This document shows, in pieces, positions 28,748-37,319 of a DNA stretch of 39,771 nucleotides. The notes under the pieces were generated by a model. It was not told the origin of the DNA. It searched no databases and saw nothing but the letters and a program-made list of their open reading frames with translations. The first letter of the stretch is position 1. The number at the start of each line of letters is the position of its first letter. The DNA comes from Rhodothermaeota bacterium MED-G19 (GTDB lineage: Bacteria > Bacteroidota > Bacteroidia > Cytophagales > MED-G16), in NCBI GenBank assembly GCA_002457315.1, contig NTKI01000013.1:1-39771 (forward strand), written 5' to 3'. Made by a program: the position numbers and the translations under genes.

Positions 28748-31087
28748 TTATTTTTTGAGAAAATTTTCTAAGATATCATCTACTTCTTTACTTGAAATTT
28801 TTTCTATAGTATTTTTATATTTTTCTAGTATATCTTTAGGAATACCAACAAAAGGTTTTTTTCTTTTTTCTTTAAATTTTTTTCCTATTTCAGTGCCTCT
28901 TACAGCTAAGATATAAGGAGGTTTACCATACTTTCCTTTTCTAATTTGAGCACCATTATCAAACTCTTTTAAAATATCTTTAGATTTTTCTACTGGAGCA
29001 GTAACTATTTCTATAAACTGATCTTTAGTGATGTTCTTAGGTTCAGGATACTTCTCTTTATCAATCTTAAAATTCTTTTCTTTATACCTTAAATAAAAAC
29101 CGTACCTTCCATTTTTTAATTCGATATTGTCCCCTTCAAATTCTATAACAGGTAAATTATTGTTTTCTTCTTTTTTATTTATAATTTTTTGGGCCTCATC
29201 AATTGATAGATATCTTATTAGTTGATCATATGGTATATTAAAATATTTAGGAAATTCACTATCCTCATCTTCTTTTTCTCCAATTTGAATTACAGGTCCA
29301 AATTTAGCAATCCTTGCTATAATCTTTTTTCCTTCATATTTACCAAGATCTTTTTCAAGTTGATATCTTTCTTCTGGAACTTTTTCTGATAGAGCAGAAA
29401 AGACTTTATAAAAATCTTCAAGCATATCATTCCAGTTTCTTCCTTTATATGCAATCTGGTCTAATTGAGATTCTGTTTTTGCTGTGAATGAATAATCCAT
29501 AAAACTAGAATTGAAATTTTCATTTAAAAACTCAGTTACAAACATTCCCATATTAGTAGGATATATTTTGTTTTTTTCAAAGCCTGTTTTTTCTTCTTTA
29601 ATACTTTTTGAAATTTCACTTTCAATCAATCGTATTTCATTACTTGATATTATTTTTCCTTCTCTTTCTTCTTTTATAACATATTCTCTTTCTTTTATTT
29701 TTCTGATTGTTTCAGCATAAGTCGATGGTCTTCCAATACCAGAGTCCTCCATTTTTTTGATAAGGCTTGCTTCAGAATATCTTGGAGGATGTTTTGAAAA
29801 AACCTCTTTACATAATATTTCTTTAAATTGTAGATTAGAACCTTTTTCGATTTTAGGTAAGAGTTTAGTTTTATCAGAATTATCATTATAAAGTTTTAGA
29901 AAACCATCGAAAACCATTATTTCACCTGATGTTTTAAATTCGTATTCTGTATTATTATTAATTTTGATAACTGTTCTTTCAAAAAGCGCTTCACTCATTT
30001 GAGAAGCTAAGGTTCTTCTCCAGATAAGATCATACAGTTTTTTTTCACTTTCATTTTTTCCAGCTCTTTCTAGATTAAAGTTTGTTGGTCTTATAGCTTC
30101 ATGTGCTTCTTGAGCATTACTGCTTTTTGTTTTATATATTCTTTTTTTATGATAATTTTCTCCATAATTTGTTTTTATTAGATTTTCTGAATTTATTAGA
30201 GCTTCCTCAGATAAATTCACTGAATCTGTTCTCATATAGGTAATATGACCTGCCTCATATAATCTTTGTGCAGTTGACATTGTTAAGGATGGCGAAAAAC
30301 CAATTTTTCTACTTGCTTCTTGTTGAAGACTTGATGTGGTAAATGGAGACGAAGGAGATCTTTTAGATGGTTTTTTCTCGATTTTACTAACTTTAAAACT
30401 AGAATTTTTACATTCATTAAGATATATTTCAGCCTCTTTTTGTTCTGAAAATCTTTTATCTAACTCAGCTGTAAATTCATCACTATTATTGGATGAGAAG
30501 ATGGCTGTAGTCTTGAATGATGATTGAGGTTCAAATTCACTAATTTCATTTTCTCTTTCAACCACAAATTTAACGGCTACTGATTGAACTCTTCCTGCAG
30601 ATAAACCTCGTTTTATTTTTTTCCAAAGTATAGGGGATATCTCAAATCCTACTAATCTATCTAGAACTCTTCTCGCCTGTTGGGCATTAACTAAATCCAT
30701 ATTGATTTTAGTAGGGTTTTCTATTGAACTTAGTATTGCATTTTTTGTAATTTCCCTGAAAATAATTCTTTCGTAATCTTGTTCTTTTAATTCAAGAATT
30801 TCTTTTAGATGCCAAGCAATTGCTTCACCTTCTCGATCGTTATCAGTCGCTAAATAAACTTTATCAGAATTTTTTTTGAGAGATTTTAATTCTTTAATTA
30901 CCTTCTTCTTATCAGGTGAAGGAACATAAGATGGTGTAAATCCGTTTTCTTTATCAATTGAATTATCATCTTTAGCTAAATCTCTAATATGACCATAACA
31001 TGAAGAAACTTTAAAATCTTTACCTAAATATTTCTCAATTGTTTTTGCCTTTGCTGGTGATTCTACAATTACTAGGTTTTTACTCAT
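28748..31087 (-). CDS. topA: DNA topoisomerase I
   Basis: TopA relaxes negative supercoils and opposes gyrase. The 779-residue protein has the Toprim start LVIVESPAKAKTIEKYLG, the acidic triad in LATDNDREGEAIAWHL, the domain GLSAGRVQSVAVK, and the nucleophile Tyr in HITYMRTDSVNLS. It lacks the C-terminal zinc fingers of E. coli TopA; instead the tail has TopA C-terminal repeat-like phrases (FGPVIQIG, RYGFYLRYKEKNFKI, GKYGKPPYILAVRG), as is usual in Bacteroidota. gyrB lies nearby on the other strand, separated by the M1 gene. Confidence 0.97.
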   Translation of the reverse strand: MSKNLVIVESPAKAKTIEKYLGKDFKVSSCYGHIRDLAKDDNSIDKENGFTPSYVPSPDKKKVIKELKSLKKNSDKVYLATDNDREGEAIAWHLKEILELKEQDYERIIFREITKNAILSSIENPTKINMDLVNAQQARRVLDRLVGFEISPILWKKIKRGLSAGRVQSVAVKFVVERENEISEFEPQSSFKTTAIFSSNNSDEFTAELDKRFSEQKEAEIYLNECKNSSFKVSKIEKKPSKRSPSSPFTTSSLQQEASRKIGFSPSLTMSTAQRLYEAGHITYMRTDSVNLSEEALINSENLIKTNYGENYHKKRIYKTKSSNAQEAHEAIRPTNFNLERAGKNESEKKLYDLIWRRTLASQMSEALFERTVIKINNNTEYEFKTSGEIMVFDGFLKLYNDNSDKTKLLPKIEKGSNLQFKEILCKEVFSKHPPRYSEASLIKKMEDSGIGRPSTYAETIRKIKEREYVIKEEREGKIISSNEIRLIESEISKSIKEEKTGFEKNKIYPTNMGMFVTEFLNENFNSSFMDYSFTAKTESQLDQIAYKGRNWNDMLEDFYKVFSALSEKVPEERYQLEKDLGKYEGKKIIARIAKFGPVIQIGEKEDEDSEFPKYFNIPYDQLIRYLSIDEAQKIINKKEENNNLPVIEFEGDNIELKNGRYGFYLRYKEKNFKIDKEKYPEPKNITKDQFIEIVTAPVEKSKDILKEFDNGAQIRKGKYGKPPYILAVRGTEIGKKFKEKRKKPFVGIPKDILEKYKNTIEKISSKEVDDILENFLKK

Positions 31088-31178
31088 TTTAATTAGAATT
31101 CATTTTTAAGTTGCCAAAGATGAAAAAAATTTTTATATAATTATAATTTCAATTTATAATAAATTTATTTTGTTCTTC

Positions 31179-31197
31179 TTCAATACGTAGTATTGAA
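31179..31197. promoter_or_regulatory. Perfect 8+3+8 inverted repeat upstream of glycerate kinase
   Basis: TTCAATACGTAGTATTGAA is a perfect dyad: TTCAATAC, spacer GTA, GTATTGAA. It lies 12 nt before the glycerate kinase ATG in the 122-bp divergent gap with topA. Its position and odd-centre symmetry suggest an operator for a dimeric regulator, or a 5' hairpin over the start region. No matching copy was found elsewhere in the window. Confidence 0.5.
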
Positions 31198-31209
31198 TAA
31201 TTTGTTTGT

Positions 31210-32319
31210 ATGAAAGTATTAATTGCTCCCGATAAATTTAAAGGCTCTTTAAGTTCCATTGATGTTTGTAGTGCACTTACTAAAGGGCTGAGAAAAAATA
31301 ATTCTAATATAGATATTATTGCTTGCCCTTTGGCAGATGGAGGAGATGGTTCATTACAAGTCATAAATTATTATTTTAATTTAAAGCCTCAAGAACTAAT
31401 TGTGAATGATCCTTTATTTAGCCCTATAAAATCAACTTATTATCTATCTCAAAATACTGCTTATATTGAAATGTCCTTAGCGTCAGGTTTACTTTTATTA
31501 AGTGAAGAAGATCGTAATTGTATGTTTACTTCTTCTTTTGGAACAGGTGAATTAATTAAAGATGCTTTGAAAAAAGGCGCGACTACTGTTAATTTATTTA
31601 TAGGTGGAAGTGCAACAAATGATGGTGGAATAGGAATAGCCTCAGCTTTAGGATATCGATTTTATGATGCTTCTGAAAATTTATTATCACCAATAGGGAA
31701 AAATCTTTTACTAATTAATAGAATAGACAAGAGTGAAGTGGTATTTGATTTTCAAAAAGTAAACTTGAAAGTACTTTCTGACGTAAATAATCCATTATTT
31801 GGTAAAAATGGAGCAGCTTATATTTATGCTGCTCAAAAGGGAGCTAGTCTAATTGAAATTGAAAAACTGGACCAAGGTTTAGTAAATTTAGAATCAAAGT
31901 TACTTGAACATGATTTTCCTAGTGTAGCTAAAATTTCTGGAGCGGGTGCAGCTGGTGGTGTAGGAGGAGGAGCTGTTGCTTTTCTCGGAGCACAATTAGT
32001 TTCTGGAATTGAAAATTTTTTAGAAATTACTCAATTAGAAAAATTGATTAAAGATTGTGATTTAGTGATAACGGGTGAGGGTAAATTAGATTTGCAAACT
32101 CAAGAAGGAAAGGTGATAAGTGGTGTTTGTAATTTGGCTAAAAAATATAATAAATCAATTATTGCAGTTTGTGGAGATGCAGATAAGGATATCCATGATA
32201 GTTTAGGATTGAAAAAAGTTTACACTATTTTAGATAAAACGAATTCTGTCGAGAAGTCTATGGAAAATGCAGAGAAGTATTTAACTGAGATAGGTGTGGA
32301 TATTCTAGATAACTTATAA
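31210..32319 (+). CDS. Glycerate kinase (GlxK/GarK family)
   Basis: This 369-residue protein belongs to the class II glycerate kinase family (PF02595), which phosphorylates D-glycerate, usually to 2-phosphoglycerate. Typical phrases are the N-terminal VLIAPDKFKGSLSS, CPLADGGDGSLQVI, SFGTGELIKDAL, FIGGSATNDGGIGIASALGYRFYD, SGAGAAGGVGGGAVAFLGA and DLVITGEGKLDLQTQEGKVISGV. No glyoxylate carboligase or tartronate reductase gene is nearby. The perfect dyad just upstream suggests dedicated regulation. Confidence 0.93.
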   Translation: MKVLIAPDKFKGSLSSIDVCSALTKGLRKNNSNIDIIACPLADGGDGSLQVINYYFNLKPQELIVNDPLFSPIKSTYYLSQNTAYIEMSLASGLLLLSEEDRNCMFTSSFGTGELIKDALKKGATTVNLFIGGSATNDGGIGIASALGYRFYDASENLLSPIGKNLLLINRIDKSEVVFDFQKVNLKVLSDVNNPLFGKNGAAYIYAAQKGASLIEIEKLDQGLVNLESKLLEHDFPSVAKISGAGAAGGVGGGAVAFLGAQLVSGIENFLEITQLEKLIKDCDLVITGEGKLDLQTQEGKVISGVCNLAKKYNKSIIAVCGDADKDIHDSLGLKKVYTILDKTNSVEKSMENAEKYLTEIGVDILDNL

Positions 32320-32341
32320 AGTAAAATAATAATTAAATTTC

Positions 32342-32356
32342 CCGTTACCATAACGG
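32342..32356. promoter_or_regulatory. 6+3+6 inverted repeat upstream of porP/sprF
   Basis: CCGTTA, spacer CCA, TAACGG forms a perfect GC-containing dyad in an otherwise A/T gap, 18 nt before the PorP/SprF ATG. No T-run follows it on either strand, so it is not a standard intrinsic terminator for glycerate kinase. An operator or mRNA 5' hairpin is more likely. Confidence 0.4.
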
Positions 32357-32374
32357 AGCTGAATTAAAAAATAA

Positions 32375-33337
32375 ATGAAAAAATATTATCTATTTTTTAT
32401 ATTAATATTATCATCCTTTATTTCTGAAGGTCAAAATTTAAATTATTCTCAGTTTTATTCCTCACCATTAAATCTTAATCCGGCGATGACAGGCATTGGT
32501 GAATTTGGAAGAGTAGGAATAAATTATAGAAATCAATGGCCATCTTTTGCAGGTGGAATACACTACTTCTCATCATGGATTGATTATAACTTAATGAAAT
32601 CAAATTTTTCTTTAGGGTTAAATATTTCAAATGAGTTAGAAGAAGTTTATAAATTATCAACTTCTCATTTATCTCCATCGTTTTCTTATGAGATTAACCT
32701 TAACTATAAATGGATATTAAGGTCTGGGGCTCAATTTTCTATTGTAGATTCAAGACTAAATAATGACCTTGTTTTCCTTGATCAGTTTAATTCTGATGGA
32801 ACAATTGGGTCTACTGCTGAAAATTTAATGGTTTATAACAACAGAAATTATTTGAGTTTAGCCATGGGTATGCTTGCATATTCAGAAAAAATTTGGATTG
32901 GCGGATCTATCTATAATTTAAATGAACCAAATATTTCATTTACAAATGAGAAACTTAATTTGGATAGGTTATACTCATTTCATTTAGGTTTTACTATTGA
33001 TAAATTAAAAATGTCTCCTTCCTTACATTTCAAAAAACAATCTAAATTTAAACAACTTGATATAGGTACTTATTTTAACCTAGACCCTATAAATTTTGGA
33101 TTATGGTATAGGGGAGTGCCAATTGATTCAAATAATAATTTTAATTCAGTTATAAGTTCTTTAGGTATTAATTTTAAAGACTTTATTATGTCTTATAGTT
33201 ATGATTATAATTTCTCTGAGTTATCTGATTCTGGAGGATCTCATGAAATCTCTATTATTTATAATTTTAATTTTTTAGGAAAAAAAATACCTCCAAAAAA
33301 TGCTCGTTTTTTGCAGTGCCCTATACCTAATTTTTAA
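32375..33337 (+). CDS. PorP/SprF family type IX secretion membrane protein
   Basis: This 320-residue protein has a signal peptide (about 1-19, ending SEGQ) and the family start NLNYSQFYSSPLNLNPAMTGIGEFGRVGINYRNQWPSFAGGIHYFSSWIDY. The remainder is alternating beta strands of an outer-membrane barrel. PorP/SprF proteins associate with type IX secretion and gliding, often with a large SprB-like cell-surface partner. No such partner or other T9SS gene is adjacent here, so which cargo it serves is unknown. A GC-containing dyad lies 18 nt before the start. Confidence 0.92.
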   Translation: MKKYYLFFILILSSFISEGQNLNYSQFYSSPLNLNPAMTGIGEFGRVGINYRNQWPSFAGGIHYFSSWIDYNLMKSNFSLGLNISNELEEVYKLSTSHLSPSFSYEINLNYKWILRSGAQFSIVDSRLNNDLVFLDQFNSDGTIGSTAENLMVYNNRNYLSLAMGMLAYSEKIWIGGSIYNLNEPNISFTNEKLNLDRLYSFHLGFTIDKLKMSPSLHFKKQSKFKQLDIGTYFNLDPINFGLWYRGVPIDSNNNFNSVISSLGINFKDFIMSYSYDYNFSELSDSGGSHEISIIYNFNFLGKKIPPKNARFLQCPIPNF

Positions 33338-33338
33338 G

Positions 33339-33346
33339 TAATTTTG
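33339..33346 (+). promoter_or_regulatory. Candidate -7 promoter element 3 nt before the M48 protease start
   Basis: TAATTTTG matches TAnnTTTG and fills most of the 12-bp gap between the PorP/SprF stop and the M48 ATG at 33350. With only 3 nt between motif and start codon, a message begun here would be leaderless. No -33 element at normal spacing is apparent. Confidence 0.35.
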
Positions 33347-33349
33347 TTT

Positions 33350-34594
33350 ATGAGCTCTGAAGCAATTCTTCAAATAATCTTTGCAATTATTATTTTAAAT
33401 TATTTAGTTGATCTATTAAGTGGTTTGCTAAATTATAATAGTTTTAATAATAAACTTCCTGATAACGTTAATGATATTTATAATAAAAAAGAATATGATA
33501 AATCTCAAGAATATAAAAAAGAAAATTTCAAATTTAACCTAATTACATCCACTTTTAGTTTTATCATTTTAAATATTGTTTTATACAACGGTTATTTTGG
33601 AACACTTGACTCAATTGTCAGAAATTATACTTTTGAAAATGAAATTAGTCCTTCGATATTATTTTTCTTTTCAATTTATTTTATTAATGATTTTATATCA
33701 ATTCCATTTCAACTTTATAGAGTTTTTGTGATTGAAGAAAAATATGGTTTTAATAATATGACAATTGGAACGTTTATTTTTGACAAAATAAAAGGCTATT
33801 TTTTAACTATAATTATTGGCTTAATATTATTAGTTCCTGTACTTATTCTAATATTGCTTTATCCTCAAAATTTCTGGATATATGCTTGGATTCTTCTATC
33901 AGTATTTATGATTTTTCTAAATATGTTTTATACATCATTAATAGTTCCATTATTCAATAAGTTAACTCCTTTAGAAGATGGTGATCTGAAGAAAAGTCTT
34001 AATGAGTACGCTAGAAATATTGGTTTTTCATTATCAAATATTTTTGTAATTAATGGTTCTAAAAGATCAAATAAAGCAAATGCTTTTTTTACTGGTTTTG
34101 GGAAGAATAAAAAAATAGTTTTATATGATACATTAATTAAAAACCATACTGTTCCTGAACTAGTAGCAGTTCTTGCTCATGAAGTAGGTCATTATAAACT
34201 AAAACATGTTATATCAAATTTATTTGTCTCAATAATTACTACTGGGTTAATGCTTTTTTTAATGTCTAAAATTTTATTTACTAGTGAAGTGAGCTATGCC
34301 TTAGGTGGCAATGTGTCTTTTAGACATTTAGAGATATTAGCATTTATTATTTTGTATACCCCTATAAGTAGAGTTATAGATATTTTAGCATTTATAAAGA
34401 GTAGAAAAAATGAATATGAAGCTGATAATTTTGCTGTTACTACTTATAAGAAATCACCGATGGTAAGTGCATTGAAGAAATTATCTAGAGATAATCTTAC
34501 AAATCTTACACCACACCCATTATTTGAATTTATTAATTACTCTCATCCATCTCTAAGTAAAAGATTAGAATCTATTGATAATACTAATCATTAA
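33350..34594 (+). CDS. M48 family metalloprotease, CAAX/Ste24-type
   Basis: This membrane zinc protease has about six or seven hydrophobic segments, the zinc motif HEVGHYKLKH and the third ligand Glu in RKNEYEADNFAV. The N-terminal half contains the family segment IPFQLYRVFVIEEKYGFNNMT followed by DKIKGYFLT, as in Ste24/CAAX prenyl protease 1. In bacteria, which lack prenylated CAAX proteins, members probably act in membrane-protein quality control. I start at the ATG at 33350 (414 residues); a TTG-initiated form from 33344 adds two residues but overlaps a promoter-like motif. The stop lies in the TTAA shared with the acyltransferase gene. Confidence 0.94.
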   Translation: MSSEAILQIIFAIIILNYLVDLLSGLLNYNSFNNKLPDNVNDIYNKKEYDKSQEYKKENFKFNLITSTFSFIILNIVLYNGYFGTLDSIVRNYTFENEISPSILFFFSIYFINDFISIPFQLYRVFVIEEKYGFNNMTIGTFIFDKIKGYFLTIIIGLILLVPVLILILLYPQNFWIYAWILLSVFMIFLNMFYTSLIVPLFNKLTPLEDGDLKKSLNEYARNIGFSLSNIFVINGSKRSNKANAFFTGFGKNKKIVLYDTLIKNHTVPELVAVLAHEVGHYKLKHVISNLFVSIITTGLMLFLMSKILFTSEVSYALGGNVSFRHLEILAFIILYTPISRVIDILAFIKSRKNEYEADNFAVTTYKKSPMVSALKKLSRDNLTNLTPHPLFEFINYSHPSLSKRLESIDNTNH

Positions 34595-36204
34595 TTTAAA
34601 ACTTTTTCTATCCCATAACCATCTAATCTGTTTCTATAATAGAATAACATCTTAATATTTTTAATTATAATTTTATTTTTTTTGAATTCTAGAGGCCTTA
34701 TGGCATGGTAAAGTCCTAAGTTTTTACATCCTGTTTTTATCTGATCATCAACTGAAATTGATAATTCATCTGAGATTTTTATTTTTTTATTTTCTGATAA
34801 TTTTTTTATAAAATCTAAAACTAGTTTATAATTTTTTTTAAAATAATTTATGTCAATAATTAATTCATCCTCAGGTAAACCAATTATATTTTCAATACGC
34901 ATTTTCTTGAATTTATTTCTTATAATTTCAAATGCTGTAAAGGATAATATTAAACTTGAAAAAACAACTGTCCCGGCCATAAGTTCATCAATTATTTTTT
35001 CTGATAAATTATTTAGAATTTCTTTTTTATTATTTTTTTCTAGAGATAGATTATTGTTATTTATTGGATTGCCTTTATTGTCTACTCTGTTACCATAAAT
35101 GTCAAGTGGATTACCTATCGATACCGCCATTCTATTTGAGTGAGTAAAATATTTAATCAGAAACATTAAAATTTTGAATGTATTAGAATACCCTAAATCT
35201 TTTAAAAGACTTTTATCTAATTTGTTTTTTGATAAGTATTGATTTATTAAAGCTGGTCCCTCTAAAACAAATTGATAATTAAATGTGACAGGTACTATAA
35301 AAATTTTTTTCTTTTTTTTATTTAATTCTTTTTGAGCTTCAAGAGTACTACCTAATAATCCAAGTTTTAAATTTTTTTCTATAGATCCTGATCTGGATCT
35401 TGTACCTCCTGGATAAAATAAGTTGTGGCATCCATTAATTATAGCCCTTTCAGTATATGTTTTTAGTGTTTCTAAATACAAAATATGTTTTTTTCTTCTA
35501 TCAACTTTGTAAGCTCCTAAGCTGTTAAAGAAATAAGCAAATATTTTCAAATTATATAAAACTAAACCAGCTCCATACATGAATGCAGGCAATCCTAAAT
35601 GAGAAATAACCCAACCTATTAATGCTGAATCCAAATGAGAGAAATGGGTTGGAACCATAACGATTGTCCCCTTTTTTGATAGTTGCCTTAGTCTTTTTTG
35701 TTTACCAACTATTTGAATAGTGCTATTTAAATTGAGATTGCCAAAGGGATTTCTCAATCTTGCAGTATTTAATAATCGAGCAAGAAATGAAGAAATTAAT
35801 CTTCTTGCAAAACTGTGATGACTTCTTTTAAAATTTCCTGTTATTTCTTTTGTGTACCTATCAATTACAATGGGTAAAATTTCCTCTTTTATTTTTTTAT
35901 TATTTCTATCATTTTCAAATTCAATCAGTTTTTCTTTAAGTGAATACCAAAATTTTTTATCATCAATTGGGTCTGCATTCCAAGAAATATTTGAAATCCT
36001 AAGTTTTTCTTTATAGACTGTATTTATAAGTTCATCATAAAGATTTTCAGGTTTTATTTTTTCAAGTATCTTTTTTTGAGATTTTTGGGAGACCTCATTC
36101 ATAAAGCCATTTCTGTCTTTAAAAAGCTGAACTATAGGCCAGAATTTAGATCTGTTTATAATCTTTTCGTATTTCTTTTTTTTATTTTTCTTAATCTCCT
36201 TCAT
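34591..36204 (-). CDS. PlsB-like glycerol-3-phosphate / lysophosphatidate acyltransferase
   Basis: This 537-residue protein has a central acyltransferase domain. Block I is THFSHLD (HX4D, His187 and Asp192). Block II is GAYKVDRRK (about 230-238), and block III is YPGGTRSRSG (about 264-273). These proteins acylate glycerol-3-phosphate or lysophosphatidate at the inner membrane. Flanking domains are long and Lys-rich, more like PlsB than the short PlsC. Block III has Gly266 where the family usually has Glu (PEGTRS or VEGGRS), codon at 35407-35409. Reaction and acyl donor cannot be fixed from sequence. It forms a single-gene unit between convergent M48 and divergent polyprenyl synthase genes. 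Confidence 0.82.
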   Translation of the reverse strand: MKEIKKNKKKKYEKIINRSKFWPIVQLFKDRNGFMNEVSQKSQKKILEKIKPENLYDELINTVYKEKLRISNISWNADPIDDKKFWYSLKEKLIEFENDRNNKKIKEEILPIVIDRYTKEITGNFKRSHHSFARRLISSFLARLLNTARLRNPFGNLNLNSTIQIVGKQKRLRQLSKKGTIVMVPTHFSHLDSALIGWVISHLGLPAFMYGAGLVLYNLKIFAYFFNSLGAYKVDRRKKHILYLETLKTYTERAIINGCHNLFYPGGTRSRSGSIEKNLKLGLLGSTLEAQKELNKKKKKIFIVPVTFNYQFVLEGPALINQYLSKNKLDKSLLKDLGYSNTFKILMFLIKYFTHSNRMAVSIGNPLDIYGNRVDNKGNPINNNNLSLEKNNKKEILNNLSEKIIDELMAGTVVFSSLILSFTAFEIIRNKFKKMRIENIIGLPEDELIIDINYFKKNYKLVLDFIKKLSENKKIKISDELSISVDDQIKTGCKNLGLYHAIRPLEFKKNKIIIKNIKMLFYYRNRLDGYGIEKVLN

Positions 36205-36263
36205 CTTTTTTTTGATATTGACGTAGAATAATAAAGATAATCCAAGTTAGCATAAAATGTTTT

Positions 36264-37220
36264 ATGAATATTAGAGATATTGAATATCCTATTAAAAAAG
36301 AAATGAATGATTTTAAGAAAAAATTAAGATCATCTATATCTAGTGATAATTCCATTATTGACACAATTGTTAGCTATATTTTGAAAAGAAAGGGTAAGCA
36401 AATAAGACCAATTTTAGTTTTCTTAACATCTGGCTTAAATGGTAAAATATCTACTTCAACCTATAGAGCAGCTATTTTGATAGAGATATTGCACACGGCT
36501 ACATTAATACATGATGATGTCGTAGATGATTCAAATTATAGAAGAGGATATTTTTCAATTAATGCACTTTGGAAAAGTAAATATTCTGTTTTGGTTGGAG
36601 ATTATTTGCTCTCTAGAGGTTTAGAACTTTCAGTTGAGAATAAAGATTTCAAATTCTTGGGGGTATTATCAAATGCTGTCAAAAAAATGAGTGAGGGAGA
36701 GATAACTCAATTAAAAAAGTCAAAAAGCCTTGATATAGATGAAAGAACTTATTTTAAAATAATAAAAGAAAAAACAGCAAGTTTATTTTCTTCATGTTGT
36801 ATGATGGGAGCAATTGCCTCAAATGCAAAAGAAAATAGTGTTTTACAAATGAAAGAGTTTGGTCTATTAGTTGGACAAGCATTCCAAATTAGAGATGATA
36901 TGTTTGGATATTTATCATACGATACAGGCAAACCTTCCCTAAATGATTTTAAACAAGCTAAAATAACTTTGCCATTGATACATTCTTTATCTAATGTAAA
37001 TAACTCAAAAAAAAATGAGATAATTAGATACCTTAAAAATTATAAATCAATTGATAAAATTATTGATTTTGTCAAAGGAGAAGGGGGTATTGAGTATAGT
37101 CAAAGTTTTATGAATAATTTAATTGAAAAAGCTTATTCTATTTTAGAAAAATATCCAGAGTCAGATTATAAAAAAAGCCTAAAAAATCTACTTAATTATA
37201 CAATTAAGAGGGATATCTAA
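36264..37220 (+). CDS. Polyprenyl (trans-isoprenyl) diphosphate synthase
   Basis: This 318-residue enzyme condenses isopentenyl diphosphate onto an allylic diphosphate to make a long-chain polyprenyl diphosphate, probably the menaquinone side chain. The first Asp-rich motif is intact (LIHDDVVDDS, with GKQIRPILVFLTSG before it). The second reads FQIRDDMFGYL, so the third Asp of DDxxD is Gly215 (codon 36906-36908), while downstream GKPSLNDFKQAKITLPLI keeps the Lys. Residues before the first motif (HTATLIHDD) fit long-chain synthases. The mraZ cluster follows after 99 bp. Chain length is inferred. Confidence 0.92.
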   Translation: MNIRDIEYPIKKEMNDFKKKLRSSISSDNSIIDTIVSYILKRKGKQIRPILVFLTSGLNGKISTSTYRAAILIEILHTATLIHDDVVDDSNYRRGYFSINALWKSKYSVLVGDYLLSRGLELSVENKDFKFLGVLSNAVKKMSEGEITQLKKSKSLDIDERTYFKIIKEKTASLFSSCCMMGAIASNAKENSVLQMKEFGLLVGQAFQIRDDMFGYLSYDTGKPSLNDFKQAKITLPLIHSLSNVNNSKKNEIIRYLKNYKSIDKIIDFVKGEGGIEYSQSFMNNLIEKAYSILEKYPESDYKKSLKNLLNYTIKRDI

Positions 37221-37236
37221 TTATTATTTTAATAAA

Positions 37237-37266
37237 GTGGGATAAAGTGGGATAAAGTGGTGTAAA
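37237..37266 (+). promoter_or_regulatory. Three MraZ-box direct repeats upstream of mraZ
   Basis: Two perfect tandem copies of GTGGGATAAA (37237-37246, 37247-37256) are followed by a degenerate copy, GTGGTGTAAA (37257-37266). This is the MraZ operator format, TGGGN pentamers at 10-bp spacing, so one turn of the helix apart on one face. The array ends 16 bp before the likely -7 element, where a -33 element would be expected, which fits autoregulation of the dcw operon by MraZ. Confidence 0.85.
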
Positions 37267-37270
37267 ATGT

Positions 37271-37291
37271 ACAAATGTTTACTACATTTGT
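37271..37291. promoter_or_regulatory. mraZ promoter: -7 element inside an inverted repeat
   Basis: TACATTTG (37283-37290) matches the Bacteroidota -7 consensus TAnnTTTG and lies 29 nt before the mraZ ATG. It sits within a perfect dyad, ACAAATG (37271-37277) and CATTTGT (37285-37291) with a 7-nt spacer. No -33 TTTG is evident, and the MraZ repeats occupy that position. The dyad may be a second operator site or a by-product of the promoter sequence. Confidence 0.5.
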
Positions 37292-37319
37292 TGCAAGTGG
37301 TTTATATTAATACTCTAAT

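Noticed and set aside
32375-33337. A local type IX secretion gene cluster around PorP/SprF
   Set aside because: Neighbours are a glycerate kinase and an M48 protease; no other T9SS component or cargo with a sorting domain is evident in the window.
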